Source of the DNA: Pseudomonadota bacterium | Lineage (GTDB): Bacteria; Pseudomonadota; Gammaproteobacteria; Burkholderiales; Burkholderiaceae_C | Direction of reading: 5' to 3' | Length of the DNA: 34,361 nt | Assembly (NCBI GenBank): GCA_031119395.1 | Contig: JAVHYA010000053.1 | Coordinates: 1-34,361 of the forward strand | In this document: positions 7,240-15,240 of the stretch, in pieces | How positions within the stretch are numbered: the stretch's first letter is position 1 | How the letters are laid out: every line of letters starts with the position of its first letter | Program-made: the position numbers and the translations under genes | Notes under the pieces: model-generated | Databases searched by the model: none | Told to the model about the DNA's origin: nothing | The model's input: the letters and a program-made list of their open reading frames with translations, nothing else

Positions 7240-8193
7240 ATGGACATCCGAAAGATCAAGAACTTCATCGCGGTGGTCGAGGCGGGCAGCATCGCGCGTG
7301 CGGCAGGCTTCCTCCACATCGCGCAGCCTGCGCTCAGCACGCAGATGCGGCAGCTGGAAGACTCGATGAAGGCCGAACTGTTGTCGCGCAGTTCCAGAGG
7401 CGTCGTACCGACCGCGGCCGGACTCGAACTCGTGCAGAAGGGGCGGCAGTTGTTGCGAATGTTCGATGCGGTCATGACGATCGGCCAGGACATGGCCGCC
7501 TCGCCCGAAGGCCACGTCAACATCGGCCTGCCGGCGAGCATCGGCGCGGCCGTGTCCTTGCCGATCATGCAGGCCACCGCCGCACGCTACCCTGCCATCA
7601 CGCTGGGCCTGCAGGAACTGACAAGCGCGAACATCGGCAGCGCGCTCATCAGCGGACAGCTGGACCTGGCCATCCTGTTCGACGACGCTCTGGCGTCGGC
7701 CATGCGCCACGAGGCGATCTTCGACGAAGACCTGTTTCTCGTCGGACGCGACATCGAGCAAGACGAGATACCCGTCGCAAGACTGCGCGACCGACCGATC
7801 GTCATGCCAGCGCGCCCCAACAGCATGCGCCTGTTGCTCGATCGCGCATGTGCCAAGCGCGATTTCATCCCCAAGGTGATCGCCGACGTGTCATCGCCGC
7901 ACACCATGCTCCAGCTTGCGGCCACCGGCATCACCCACACCATTCTTCCAGGCGCCTTTGTCAGCCGCGGGTTGCCGGCCGGCGTGCGTGCATCACGAAT
8001 CGTCGCACCACGGCTGACGCGGACCGTCTGTCTGGCCACCCATTCCGAGACACCGCTGTCCGCACGCGTTTCCGTCGTCACGCGGATTGTGAGGACCGCG
8101 CTGACCTCGATCGGCTCGCCCGGCCTGCCCCAGTCCCCGAGGGTGCACAGGACGCAGAAGCAGCCGCGCCGCGCCGCGACTGGAGCTATGTGA
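7240..8193 (+). CDS. LysR-family transcriptional regulator
   Basis: A 317-residue LysR regulator. Residues 1-60 are the winged helix-turn-helix (MDIRKIKNFIAVVEAGSIARAAGFLHIAQPALSTQMRQLE), followed by the linker helix and a periplasmic-binding-like effector domain (VNIGLPASIGAA, LDLAILFDD, ITHTILPG). The N-terminal pattern resembles regulators of aromatic or carboxylate catabolism. Its stop overlaps the start of the next gene (TGATG), so the regulator is co-translated with a solute-binding protein; more often a LysR gene is divergent from its target. The tail after about residue 285 is Pro/Arg/Gln-rich. The effector is unknown. Confidence 0.92.
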   Translation: MDIRKIKNFIAVVEAGSIARAAGFLHIAQPALSTQMRQLEDSMKAELLSRSSRGVVPTAAGLELVQKGRQLLRMFDAVMTIGQDMAASPEGHVNIGLPASIGAAVSLPIMQATAARYPAITLGLQELTSANIGSALISGQLDLAILFDDALASAMRHEAIFDEDLFLVGRDIEQDEIPVARLRDRPIVMPARPNSMRLLLDRACAKRDFIPKVIADVSSPHTMLQLAATGITHTILPGAFVSRGLPAGVRASRIVAPRLTRTVCLATHSETPLSARVSVVTRIVRTALTSIGSPGLPQSPRVHRTQKQPRRAATGAM

Positions 8194-9167
8194 TGCCGAC
8201 CCACATGCTGCGGGTGATGTGCGCTGCAATGGCTGCGCTGTGCGCGTCGTCCCCTGTGCCGGCGCAGTCGCCCGCCTACCCGGCCAGGCCAATCCATCTC
8301 GTCGTGTTCGTGGCACCGGGCGGCAGCGCTGACGCGGTTGCGAGGCTGCTGAGCGAAGGACTTGGCAAGCGCCTGGGTCAGCCGGTGCTGGTGGAGAACA
8401 AGGGAGGTGCCGGGGGCAACCTGGCCAGCGCCTACGTCGCACGCGCCCGGCCCGATGGCTACACGCTCCTGCTCACCGCCAACAACCACACGGTCAATCC
8501 GGCGCTGTTCGCCCACGCCGGCTACGACGTCAGGGATTTCGCCGCCGTCGCTCCCTTGATGGAAGGGCCATCCGTGATCGCGGTGCCGGCGAATTCCAGG
8601 TTCAAGACGCTGGCCGATCTTTTTCGCGAAGCGCGCGTTGCGCCCGGTTCGATCGCCTACGGCAGCGCAGGCGTTGGCTCGCCGAGCAACATCGCTGGCG
8701 AACTCCTTCAGAAAGCCGCCGGCATCCGTTTGAATCACATCGCCTATCGCGGCTCCGGACCTTCGATCTCCGATGCGGTCAGTGGCCAGATCCCGGTGGT
8801 GATCGCCAGCCTGGTGGCTGCGATGCCTCAGGTCGAGGCCGGCGCCCTGCGCGCGCTGGCGGTTACATCGAAGGTACGTTGGCCTTCGGCGCTCGACGTT
8901 CCCGCCGCTGCCGAGTACGGTATTCCGGCCTATGAGCACATGACCTGGCTCGGGCTCTTCGCGCCCAAGGCGACGCCGCAGGCCACGCTCGATAGGCTGA
9001 ATGCGGAGGTGCAAGCAGTGCTGCACCAACAACACGTCCAAGAGCGGGTTGCGAAGCTCGGTGGCAGGGTGGCCTTCGCCGAGCGCCAGGCCTACGTGGC
9101 GGCCATCGAAGAAGACACCGCGTCCGCCGTCCGCCTCGTCCGCGAACTCAACCTCAAGGCAGACTGA
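8193..9167 (+). CDS. Bug/TctC-family periplasmic solute-binding protein
   Basis: A 324-residue secreted protein with a signal peptide (hydrophobic core MCAAMAALCASS, cleavage near PAQS). The mature protein has the Bug/TctC signature: YPARPIHLVVFVAPGGSADAVARLL, VLVENKGGAGGNLA, ARPDGYTLLL, FKTLADL, YGSAGVGSPSNIAGELL and a late GLFAPKATP segment. These proteins capture carboxylates and related metabolites, sometimes for tripartite tricarboxylate transporters, but no TctA/TctB genes are nearby, as is common for the many orphan Bug proteins of Burkholderiales. GGAG precedes the ATG at 8193, which overlaps the LysR stop. The ligand cannot be read from the sequence. Confidence 0.92.
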   Translation: MPTHMLRVMCAAMAALCASSPVPAQSPAYPARPIHLVVFVAPGGSADAVARLLSEGLGKRLGQPVLVENKGGAGGNLASAYVARARPDGYTLLLTANNHTVNPALFAHAGYDVRDFAAVAPLMEGPSVIAVPANSRFKTLADLFREARVAPGSIAYGSAGVGSPSNIAGELLQKAAGIRLNHIAYRGSGPSISDAVSGQIPVVIASLVAAMPQVEAGALRALAVTSKVRWPSALDVPAAAEYGIPAYEHMTWLGLFAPKATPQATLDRLNAEVQAVLHQQHVQERVAKLGGRVAFAERQAYVAAIEEDTASAVRLVRELNLKAD

Positions 9168-9322
9168 GTCATGCGAACGCACGAGCATCCCAGTGCAAAG
9201 TCCGGGCAGCACATTGACATTCAAGGAAGGGCTCCGCGTATCGGAATTGTCCCAAGTGATGGCTGGCCCCAGACGCACCGCCATGCGATGGAGGGCGGTG
9301 GGGGATTTCGAGGGGTGTCGCC

Positions 9323-9328
9323 TAAAAT
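9323..9328 (+). promoter_or_regulatory. Candidate -10 box of ychF
   Basis: TAAAAT lies 34 bases before the ychF start, within the 195-base gap (9168-9362) that otherwise holds no recognisable gene or repeat. A matching -35 is not obvious. Confidence 0.35.
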
Positions 9329-9362
9329 GCGCGGTTACCCCGAATCCAGGAAAGCCCCCGCC

Positions 9363-10454
9363 ATGAGCCTCAAGTGCGGCATCGTCGGCCTGCCCAACGT
9401 CGGCAAGTCCACCCTCTTCAACGCGCTGACCAAGGCTGGCATCGCGGCCGAGAACTACCCCTTCTGCACCATCGAACCCAACGTGGGCGTGGTGGAGGTG
9501 CCCGATCCGCGCCTCGCGCAACTGGCCGAGATCGTCCAGCCCGAGCGCATCGTGCCGGCGATCGTGGAGTTCGTCGACATCGCGGGCTTGGTGGCCGGCG
9601 CGAGCACGGGCGAGGGCCTGGGCAACAAGTTCCTCGCGCACATCCGCGAGACCGACGCCACGGTGAACGTGGTGCGCTGCTTCGACGACGACAACGTGAT
9701 CCACGTGGCCGGCCGCGTGGACCCGATCTCCGACATCGAGGTGATCCAGACCGAGCTGTGCCTGGCCGACCTGGGCACGGTCGAGAAGGCGCTGCACCGC
9801 CACACCAAGGTGGCTCGTTCGGGCGACAAGGACGCGCAGAAGCTCGTCGGCCTGCTCGAGCGCTGCCAGAAGGCGCTGAACGACAACATCCCCGTGCGCG
9901 CGCTGGAGTTCACCAAGGAAGAGCAGCCGCTGGTCAAGAGCTTCACGCTCATCACGGCCAAGCCGGCGATGTTCGTGGGCAACGTGAGCGAGGACGGGTT
10001 CGAGAACAACCCCTACCTCGACCGCCTGCGCGAGTACGCCGCCAAGCAGAACGCGCCCGTGGTGGCGATCTGCGCCAAGATCGAGGCCGAGCTGTCGGAG
10101 ATGGACGATGCCGACCGGCTCGAATTCCTGAAGGAGCTCGGCCAGGACGAGCCGGGCCTGAACCGCCTGATCCGCGCCGCCTACAAGCTGCTGGGGTTGC
10201 AAACCTATTTCACCGCCGGCGTGAAGGAAGTGCGCGCCTGGACCATCCACACCGGCGACACCGGCCCGCAGGCGGCCGGCGTGATCCACACCGATTTCGA
10301 GAAGGGCTACATCCGCGCCCAGACGATCGCCTTCGACGACTACATCGCCTTCAAGGGCGAGCAGGGCGCGAAGGACGCGGGCAAGATGCGCGCCGAAGGC
10401 AAGGACTACGTCGTCAAGGATGGCGACGTGATGAACTTCCTGTTCAGCTCCTGA
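9363..10454 (+). CDS. ychF: Redox-regulated ribosome-binding ATPase YchF
   Basis: A 363-residue Obg-family P-loop ATPase, the standard length for bacterial YchF. The P-loop GLPNVGKST is at residues 8-16, the G3 region VDIAGLV near 70, and the C-terminal TGS domain carries the [35 protein letters not shown]-type signature in parts. It binds the ribosome, hydrolyses ATP rather than GTP, and dampens translation and oxidative-stress responses. The ATG at 9363 is chosen because it gives the canonical N-terminus [16 protein letters not shown] lies upstream. A GST gene follows after 19 bases and is probably co-transcribed. Confidence 0.98.
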   Translation: MSLKCGIVGLPNVGKSTLFNALTKAGIAAENYPFCTIEPNVGVVEVPDPRLAQLAEIVQPERIVPAIVEFVDIAGLVAGASTGEGLGNKFLAHIRETDATVNVVRCFDDDNVIHVAGRVDPISDIEVIQTELCLADLGTVEKALHRHTKVARSGDKDAQKLVGLLERCQKALNDNIPVRALEFTKEEQPLVKSFTLITAKPAMFVGNVSEDGFENNPYLDRLREYAAKQNAPVVAICAKIEAELSEMDDADRLEFLKELGQDEPGLNRLIRAAYKLLGLQTYFTAGVKEVRAWTIHTGDTGPQAAGVIHTDFEKGYIRAQTIAFDDYIAFKGEQGAKDAGKMRAEGKDYVVKDGDVMNFLFSS

Positions 10455-10473
10455 GGGCCCATCGCGCGTGACC

Positions 10474-11145
10474 ATGATCACCGTCCACCACCTCAACAAC
10501 TCCCGCTCGCAGCGCGTGCTGTGGCTGCTCGAGGAGCTCGAGCTTCCCTACGAGATCGTCCACTACCAGCGCCATCCGCAGACCATGCTGGCGCCGCCCG
10601 AGCTGCGACAGGTGCATCCGCTGGGCAAGTCGCCGGTGGTGACGGTCGACGGGCTCGTGCTCGCGGAATCGGGCGCGATCCTGGAGACGCTGACCGAGCG
10701 CTACGGCAACGGCCGCCTGGCGCCGCCGGCCGGCTCGCCCGAGGCGGTGCGCTACCGCTACTGGCTGCATTACGCCGAGGGCTCGGCCATGCCGCCCCTG
10801 CTGCTCAAGCTGGTGTTCGACCAGATCGAGAAGGCGAAGATGCCCTTCTTCGCCAAGCCCATCGCACGCGGCATCGCCGCCAAGGCCAAGGCCAGCTTCA
10901 TCCAGCCTCAGATCTCGAACCACCTGAATTTCATGGAGGGCGAACTGGGCAGGAGCGAGTGGTTCGCCGGCGACGCGTTCACGGCCGCCGACATCCAGAT
11001 GAGCTTTCCGATCGAGGCGGCGCAGGCGCGTGCGGGGCTCAACGAGAAGCGTCCGCGCCTCATGGCATGGCTCGCGCGCATCCACGCACGGCCGGCCTAC
11101 CAGCGCGCGCTGGAGCGCGGCGGGCCGTACGAACTGCTGAGCTGA
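10474..11145 (+). CDS. Glutathione S-transferase family protein
   Basis: A 223-residue cytosolic GST. The thioredoxin-like N-terminal domain (about 1-80) has NNSRSQRVLWLLEELELPYEIV, with Ser in the usual catalytic region, HPLGKSPVVTVDG and the glutathione-contacting AESGAILETL. The helical C-terminal domain ends with the N-capping region GDAFTAADIQMSFP. It conjugates or reduces substrates using glutathione; the class cannot be fixed by eye. The ATG at 10474 is chosen; an upstream GTG at 10468 adds two residues. It is 19 bases after ychF and converges on yqaA, with a hairpin repeat between them. Confidence 0.9.
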   Translation: MITVHHLNNSRSQRVLWLLEELELPYEIVHYQRHPQTMLAPPELRQVHPLGKSPVVTVDGLVLAESGAILETLTERYGNGRLAPPAGSPEAVRYRYWLHYAEGSAMPPLLLKLVFDQIEKAKMPFFAKPIARGIAAKAKASFIQPQISNHLNFMEGELGRSEWFAGDAFTAADIQMSFPIEAAQARAGLNEKRPRLMAWLARIHARPAYQRALERGGPYELLS

Positions 11146-11163
11146 TCCTTCAAGCCGGATCGG

Positions 11164-11210
11164 GCTGCGGCGCCCGTCGGGCGGGCGCGGGCAGCTATGG
11201 TTTCGATAGC
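11164..11210 (+). repeat. Hairpin + GCTAT-N7-ATAGC repeat, copy 1 (terminator-like)
   Basis: A GC-rich stem (GCTGCGGCGCCCG, 11164-11176; CGGGCGCGGGCAGC, 11182-11195) with a 5-base loop is followed without gap by GCTAT (11194-11198), seven bases, and ATAGC (11206-11210). It lies between the convergent GST and yqaA genes. On the plus strand the stem is followed by a T-containing stretch, so it may terminate the ychF-GST transcript. It is the same element as at 15193-15240 and 27709-27757. Confidence 0.85.
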
Positions 11211-11226
11211 GTCGCGCGCCGCCTAC

Positions 11227-11700
11227 TCACCGGTCCGGCCACAGGTACAGCAGGGCCACCGTCATGCAGACATAGCGGCCGAACTTGCCGATCGCCATGT
11301 ACAGCAGGCAGGGCCAGAAGGACAGCCGCAGCCAGCCGGCCACCGCGCACAGCGGATCGCCCACCAAGGGCAGCCAGCTCAACAGGCAGGCCTTGGGGCC
11401 GAGCTTCTCCAGCCAGGCCAGCACGCGCATGTGGTGCTTCGAATGCGCGTACTTGTCGGCCACCTTGTGCGCGCCGTAGCCCATCCACCAGTCGACCGCG
11501 CCGCCCAGCGTGTTGCCGGCCGTGGCGACGAGGATCGCCGGCCAGAACATGTCGGGGTTGAGCTTGAGCAGCCCGAACAGCGCCGGCTCCGAGCCCAGCG
11601 GCAGCAGCGTGGCCGAGATGAACGCGACGATGAAAAGCGTCGACAGGCCGAACTGCGGCAGCGCGAGAAGCGCCAGGAGTGAGTCGAGCCAGGCTTGCAT
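11227..11700 (-). CDS. yqaA: YqaA-type DedA/VTT membrane protein
   Basis: A 157-residue inner-membrane protein of the short YqaA branch of the DedA/VTT family. It has helices around LSTLFIVAFISATLLPLGSE, AILVATAGNTLGGAVDWWMGYG (the GNTLGG re-entrant motif) and CLLSWLPLVGDPLCAVAGWLR, ending in a short VALLYLWP helix. DedA-superfamily proteins help recycle lipid carriers and stabilise membrane potential; the specific substrate of YqaA is unknown. The ATG at 11700 is well placed. TATACT on the minus strand at 11715-11710 could be its -10, only ten bases before the start. Confidence 0.92.
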   Translation of the reverse strand: MQAWLDSLLALLALPQFGLSTLFIVAFISATLLPLGSEPALFGLLKLNPDMFWPAILVATAGNTLGGAVDWWMGYGAHKVADKYAHSKHHMRVLAWLEKLGPKACLLSWLPLVGDPLCAVAGWLRLSFWPCLLYMAIGKFGRYVCMTVALLYLWPDR

Positions 11701-11829
11701 GGGTGCGCCAGTATAGGAATCGCCCTGGCGCCGCCCGCGTCGGAAACGGTGCCGCGCTGCGGGAGGAATCCGTGCATCCCCGGGGGCCGGCGAGTACCAA
11801 TCGTTTCAGTGTCCGAAATGGGCGCTGGC

Positions 11830-11835
11830 TACAAT
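11830..11835 (+). promoter_or_regulatory. Candidate -10 of the dusB-fis operon
   Basis: TACAAT about 75 bases before dusB, upstream of the leader hairpin at 11856-11883. The sequence at the -35 position is poor (around TTTCAG, 11804-11809, 20 bases away), so this is a moderate guess. Confidence 0.45.
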
Positions 11836-11855
11836 CGATGCCTCATTTTTCAGCA

Positions 11856-11890
11856 GACGCTGCCTCCTTGCGGAGGCGGCGTCTTTGTTT
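11856..11890 (+). terminator. Terminator-like hairpin in the dusB leader
   Basis: GACGC-T-GCCTCC (11856-11867) pairs with GGAGGC-G-GCGTC (11872-11883) around a TTGC loop. This gives a 12-bp stem with one G-U pair, followed by TTTGTTT. It has the form of an intrinsic terminator pointing at dusB. The only gene upstream (yqaA) is on the other strand, so it cannot be the end of a plus-strand gene in this window and may act as an attenuator. Confidence 0.7.
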
Positions 11891-11910
11891 CTCCACCCCT
11901 CGCCCCTCCC

Positions 11911-12987
11911 ATGCAGATCGGTTCCATCGCGCTGGACAACCGGCTGTTCGTCGCGCCCATGGCCGGCGTCACCGATCGGCCGTTCCGCATGCTGTGCCGG
12001 CGGCTGGGGGCGGGCTATGCGGTGAGCGAGATGGTGACCTCGCGCAAGGAGCTGTGGGGCTCGCTCAAGACCTCGCGGCGCGCCAACCACGAGGGCGAAC
12101 CGGGCCCCATCGCGGTGCAGATCGCCGGCACCGACGCGGCCATGATGGCCGAGGCCGCGCACTACAACATCGACCGCGGCGCCCAGATCATCGACATCAA
12201 CATGGGCTGCCCGGCCAAGAAGGTCTGCAACAAATGGGCCGGCTCGGCGCTGATGCGCGACGAGCCGCTGGCGCTGGAGATCGCGCAGGCCGTGGTCGAC
12301 GCCGCGGCCCCGCACGGCGTGCCGGTGACGCTCAAGATGCGCACGGGCTGGAGCCATGACCACCGCAACGCCGTGAAGCTGGCGCGCGACTTCGAGGCCG
12401 CCGGCGTGCAGATGCTCACCGTGCACGGCCGCACGCGCGAGCAGGGCTACAAGGGCCGTGCGGAGTACGACACCATCGCCGCCGTCAAGGCCGCGGTGCG
12501 GATTCCCGTGGTGGCCAATGGCGACGTGACCAGTCCCGAGAAGGCCCGCGACGTGCTGGCCGCGACGGGGGCCGACGCGGTCATGGTCGGCCGCGCGGCG
12601 CAAGGCCGGCCGTGGATCTTCCGCGAGATCGGCCATTTCCTCGCGACCGGCGAGCACATGGCGCCGCCGCTGGTGGCCGAGGTCCGGCGCCTGCTGCTCG
12701 ATCACCTGCGCGAGCACTACGCGCTCTACGGCGACTACAGCGGCGTGCGCACGGCCCGCAAGCACATCGGCTGGTACGTGCGGGCGCTGCCGGGCGGCGA
12801 GGCGTTTCGCGATGCGATGAACCGCATCGAGGACTGCGAGGCGCAGTGGGAGGCGGTGGCCGCCTTCTTCGATGCGCTGGGCGAGCGCATGGAGCGCCTG
12901 CCGGTGCAGGCCGACATGGCCGGCGACGGATCCAGGGAAGACGACAACAACGACGAACTCGAGGAGAGCTGCAGCAGCGCGGCCTGA
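11911..12987 (+). CDS. dusB: tRNA-dihydrouridine synthase DusB
   Basis: A 358-residue flavoenzyme that reduces uridine to dihydrouridine in the D-loop of tRNAs. The TIM-barrel has VAPMAGVTDRPFR (14-26), the catalytic Cys100 in INMGCPAKKVCNKWAGSAL, VTLKMRTGW, TVHGRTREQGYKG and the FMN-phosphate loop VMVGRAAQGRPWIF; the C-terminal helical domain ends near residue 335. The last about 20 residues are acidic and low-complexity (DGSREDDNNDELEE). The ATG at 11911 gives the canonical MQIGSIAL start. fis follows after 64 bases, the classic dusB-fis pair, where dusB expression is tied to growth-phase control of fis. A terminator-like hairpin lies in the leader. Confidence 0.97.
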   Translation: MQIGSIALDNRLFVAPMAGVTDRPFRMLCRRLGAGYAVSEMVTSRKELWGSLKTSRRANHEGEPGPIAVQIAGTDAAMMAEAAHYNIDRGAQIIDINMGCPAKKVCNKWAGSALMRDEPLALEIAQAVVDAAAPHGVPVTLKMRTGWSHDHRNAVKLARDFEAAGVQMLTVHGRTREQGYKGRAEYDTIAAVKAAVRIPVVANGDVTSPEKARDVLAATGADAVMVGRAAQGRPWIFREIGHFLATGEHMAPPLVAEVRRLLLDHLREHYALYGDYSGVRTARKHIGWYVRALPGGEAFRDAMNRIEDCEAQWEAVAAFFDALGERMERLPVQADMAGDGSREDDNNDELEESCSSAA

Positions 12988-13051
12988 CCGCGTGGCCCTC
13001 GGGCCTGCTGCAGTCGACGGGATACCCGACAGAACTGCAAGAACGAAAAAG

Positions 13052-13288
13052 ATGAGCAAGAAACAGATCGAGGAGTGCGTGCGCACCAGCCTGGAGGGCT
13101 ACTTCCGTGACCTGCGCGGCACCGAGCCCGACGGCATGTACGAGATGATCGTCACCGTGGTCGAGAAGCCGCTGCTGGAAGTCGTGATGCTGCGTGCCGA
13201 AGGCAACCAGTCGCGCGCCGCGCAGTGGCTGGGCCTGAACCGCAACACGCTGCGCAAAAAGCTGGTCGAGCACCGGATCATCAAGTAA
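13052..13288 (+). CDS. fis: DNA-binding protein Fis
   Basis: A 78-residue nucleoid protein, slightly shorter than the 98 residues of E. coli Fis. It begins [21 protein letters not shown], has the dimerisation helices ([20 protein letters not shown]) and ends with the helix-turn-helix [20 protein letters not shown]. Fis bends DNA and activates rRNA and other promoters during fast growth. The short form, lacking the N-terminal beta-hairpin arm, is usual in betaproteobacteria. It is co-transcribed with dusB, with an A-rich stretch before the ATG, and is followed by an inverted repeat that may end the transcript. Confidence 0.96.
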   Translation: MSKKQIEECVRTSLEGYFRDLRGTEPDGMYEMIVTVVEKPLLEVVMLRAEGNQSRAAQWLGLNRNTLRKKLVEHRIIK

Positions 13289-13331
13289 GCCTGAAGCCGG
13301 ACATCCGTACGCGAAAGAAAGACAAGAGCTT

Positions 13332-13379
13332 CGCGAAGGACGCGAAAGTCCTTTTTTTGAGTTTTCCGCGTCCTTCGCG
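13332..13379 (+). repeat. CGCGAAGG-type inverted repeat between fis and purH
   Basis: CGCGAAGGACGCG (13332-13344) and its exact complement CGCGTCCTTCGCG (13367-13379) flank a 22-base loop with a T7 run (13352-13358). More copies of the word CTTCGCG continue to about 13400. The stem could form in the fis transcript. A similar but CTCTGCG-based element lies before pyrC' at 32005-32111. Confidence 0.85.
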
Positions 13380-13439
13380 CCACCTTCGCGCCCTTCGCGT
13401 TCGGCAGTCCGCCCCCGAATTTCAATTCCGAAGCAATCC

Positions 13440-15041
13440 ATGCAAGCCCTCCTTTCCGTCTCCGACAAGACCGGCATCCTCGACTTCGCGAAAGCGCTCC
13501 ACGACCTGGGCGTGAAGCTGCTGTCCACCGGCGGCACCGCCAAGCTGCTCGCCGATGCGGGCCTGCCCGTCACCGAGGTGGCCGAGCACACGGGCTTTCC
13601 CGAGATGCTCGACGGTCGCGTGAAGACGCTGCATCCCAAGATCCACGGCGGCCTGCTGGCACGTCGCGACCTGCCGGCGCACGTGGCGGCCATCGAGCAG
13701 CACGGCATCGACACGATCGACCTGCTGGTGGTGAATCTCTACCCCTTCGAGGCCACCGTGGCCCAGCCCGGCTGCACGCTGGAAGACGCGATCGAGAACA
13801 TCGACATCGGCGGCCCGGCGATGGTGCGCAGCGCCGCCAAGAACTGGAAGGACGTCGCGGTGCTGACCGATGCGTCGCAGTACGCCGTCGCGCTCGACGA
13901 GCTGAAGGCGCACGGGAAGATCAGCGACAAGACCAAGTTCGGCTTTTCGGTCGCCGCCTTCAACCGCATCGCCGATTACGACGGCGCGATCAGCGACTTC
14001 CTCTCGGCCGTGGATTTCGAGGCCAGCCAGGGACAGCCGGCACCTGTGCGTTCGCTGTTTCCGGGCCAGAGCAACGGCCGCTTCGTCAAGCTGCAGGACC
14101 TGCGCTACGGCGAGAACGCGCACCAGCAGGCCGCGCTGTACCGCGACCTGCACCCGGCGCCGGGCTCGCTGGTCACCGCGAAGCAGCTGCAGGGCAAGGA
14201 GCTGTCGTACAACAACATCGCGGATGCCGATGCGGCGTGGGAATGCGTGAAGAGCTTCGACGCGCCGGCCTGCGTGATCGTCAAGCACGCCAACCCCTGC
14301 GGCGTGGCGGTGGGCAAGGACGCGCTGGAGGCGTACGGCAAGGCCTTCAAGACCGACCCGACCTCGGCCTTCGGCGGCATCATCGCCTTCAACCGCCCGG
14401 TGGACCTGGCCGCGGCGCAGGAGATCAACAAGCAGTTCGTCGAGGTGCTGATGGCGCCCGGCTACAGCCCCGAGGCGCTGGCGGTGTTCCAGGCCACCAA
14501 GGCCAAGCAGAACGTGCGCATCCTGCAGATCGACCTGCCCCAGGGTGGCGCGAGCGACTGGGACAACGGCCGCAACATGATGGACGTCAAGCGCGTCGGC
14601 TCGGGCCTGCTGATCCAGACCGCCGACAACCATGTGCTCACGCGCGACCAGCTCAAGGTGGTGACGAAGAAGCAGCCGACGCCGCAGCAGCTCGACGACC
14701 TGATGTTCGCGTGGAAGGTGGCGCAGTACGTCAAGAGCAACGCGATCGTGTTCTGCGCCAACGGCATGACCATGGGCGTGGGTGCGGGGCAGATGAGCCG
14801 GCTCGATTCGGCGCGCATTGCCAGCATCAAGGCCGAGCATGCGGGCCTGTCGCTGCAGGGCACGGCGGTGGCGAGCGATGCGTTCTTCCCGTTCCGCGAC
14901 GGGCTGGACGTGGTGATCGACCACGGGGCGACGAGCGTGATCCAGCCCGGTGGGTCGATGCGTGACCAGGAAGTGATCGACGCGGCGGACGAGCGGGGGG
15001 TGGCGATGGTATTTACCGGCATCCGCCACTTCCGCCACTGA
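13440..15041 (+). CDS. purH: Bifunctional AICAR transformylase/IMP cyclohydrolase
   Basis: A 533-residue enzyme that catalyses the last two steps of de novo IMP synthesis. Residues 1-190 form the MGS-like IMP cyclohydrolase domain ([59 protein letters not shown]). The rest is the AICAR formyltransferase domain ([14 protein letters not shown], the catalytic [31 protein letters not shown] and the C-terminal GIRHFRH). The ATG at 13440 gives the usual [12 protein letters not shown] start. It converges on hemL across a nested palindrome and a hairpin repeat. Nothing is missing. Confidence 0.98.
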   Translation: MQALLSVSDKTGILDFAKALHDLGVKLLSTGGTAKLLADAGLPVTEVAEHTGFPEMLDGRVKTLHPKIHGGLLARRDLPAHVAAIEQHGIDTIDLLVVNLYPFEATVAQPGCTLEDAIENIDIGGPAMVRSAAKNWKDVAVLTDASQYAVALDELKAHGKISDKTKFGFSVAAFNRIADYDGAISDFLSAVDFEASQGQPAPVRSLFPGQSNGRFVKLQDLRYGENAHQQAALYRDLHPAPGSLVTAKQLQGKELSYNNIADADAAWECVKSFDAPACVIVKHANPCGVAVGKDALEAYGKAFKTDPTSAFGGIIAFNRPVDLAAAQEINKQFVEVLMAPGYSPEALAVFQATKAKQNVRILQIDLPQGGASDWDNGRNMMDVKRVGSGLLIQTADNHVLTRDQLKVVTKKQPTPQQLDDLMFAWKVAQYVKSNAIVFCANGMTMGVGAGQMSRLDSARIASIKAEHAGLSLQGTAVASDAFFPFRDGLDVVIDHGATSVIQPGGSMRDQEVIDAADERGVAMVFTGIRHFRH

Positions 15042-15163
15042 AAAGTTCGCCGCTCGGCTACTGCGCGGCGCCATCTCGCACCTGCGGTTCTCGCCGTACG
15101 GGTGTACGGCTGCGGTCCTCGGCGCGACCTGGCGCCGCTCGCTACGCCGCTCGGCGAACTTTT
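15041..15163. repeat. 123-bp nested palindromic element
   Basis: Three nested pairs of arms: AAAAGTTCGCCG (15041-15052) with CGGCGAACTTTT (15152-15163); CGGCGCCA (15066-15073) with TGGCGCCG (15130-15137); and CCGTAC (15094-15099) with GTACGG (15104-15109). It begins on the last base of the purH stop codon and has no coding potential I trust. The symmetric form suggests a non-autonomous repeat (REP/BIME- or MITE-like) or a large RNA hairpin. Confidence 0.85.
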
Positions 15164-15192
15164 CGCGCTGCGCCGGTTTCTATAGAGAAAAA

Positions 15193-15240
15193 GGCTGCGG
15201 CGCCCGCGGGACGGGCGCGGGCAGCTATTGTTTCTGTAGC
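15193..15240 (+). repeat. Hairpin + GCTAT-N7-GTAGC repeat, copy 2 (terminator-like)
   Basis: Stem GCTGCGGCGCCCG (15194-15206) with CGGGCGCGGGCAGC (15212-15225), then GCTAT (15224-15228), seven bases and GTAGC (15236-15240). It lies between convergent purH and hemL and overlaps the hemL 3' end: the hemL stop and its last codons (LQKQ) are read from the element on the minus strand. It is probably a terminator for purH. Confidence 0.85.

Noticed and set aside
7587-10499. Very long minus-strand open frame (970 codons)
   Set aside because: It is antisense to the lysR end, the Bug protein and ychF, all with clear family motifs. The frame is open because of high GC codon bias, and its translation is His/Arg/Gly-rich without domains.
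13290-13440. CRISPR-like array from the repeated CTTCGCG words
   Set aside because: The words are 7-8 bases, irregularly spaced and mirror-symmetric, with no equal spacers and no cas genes.
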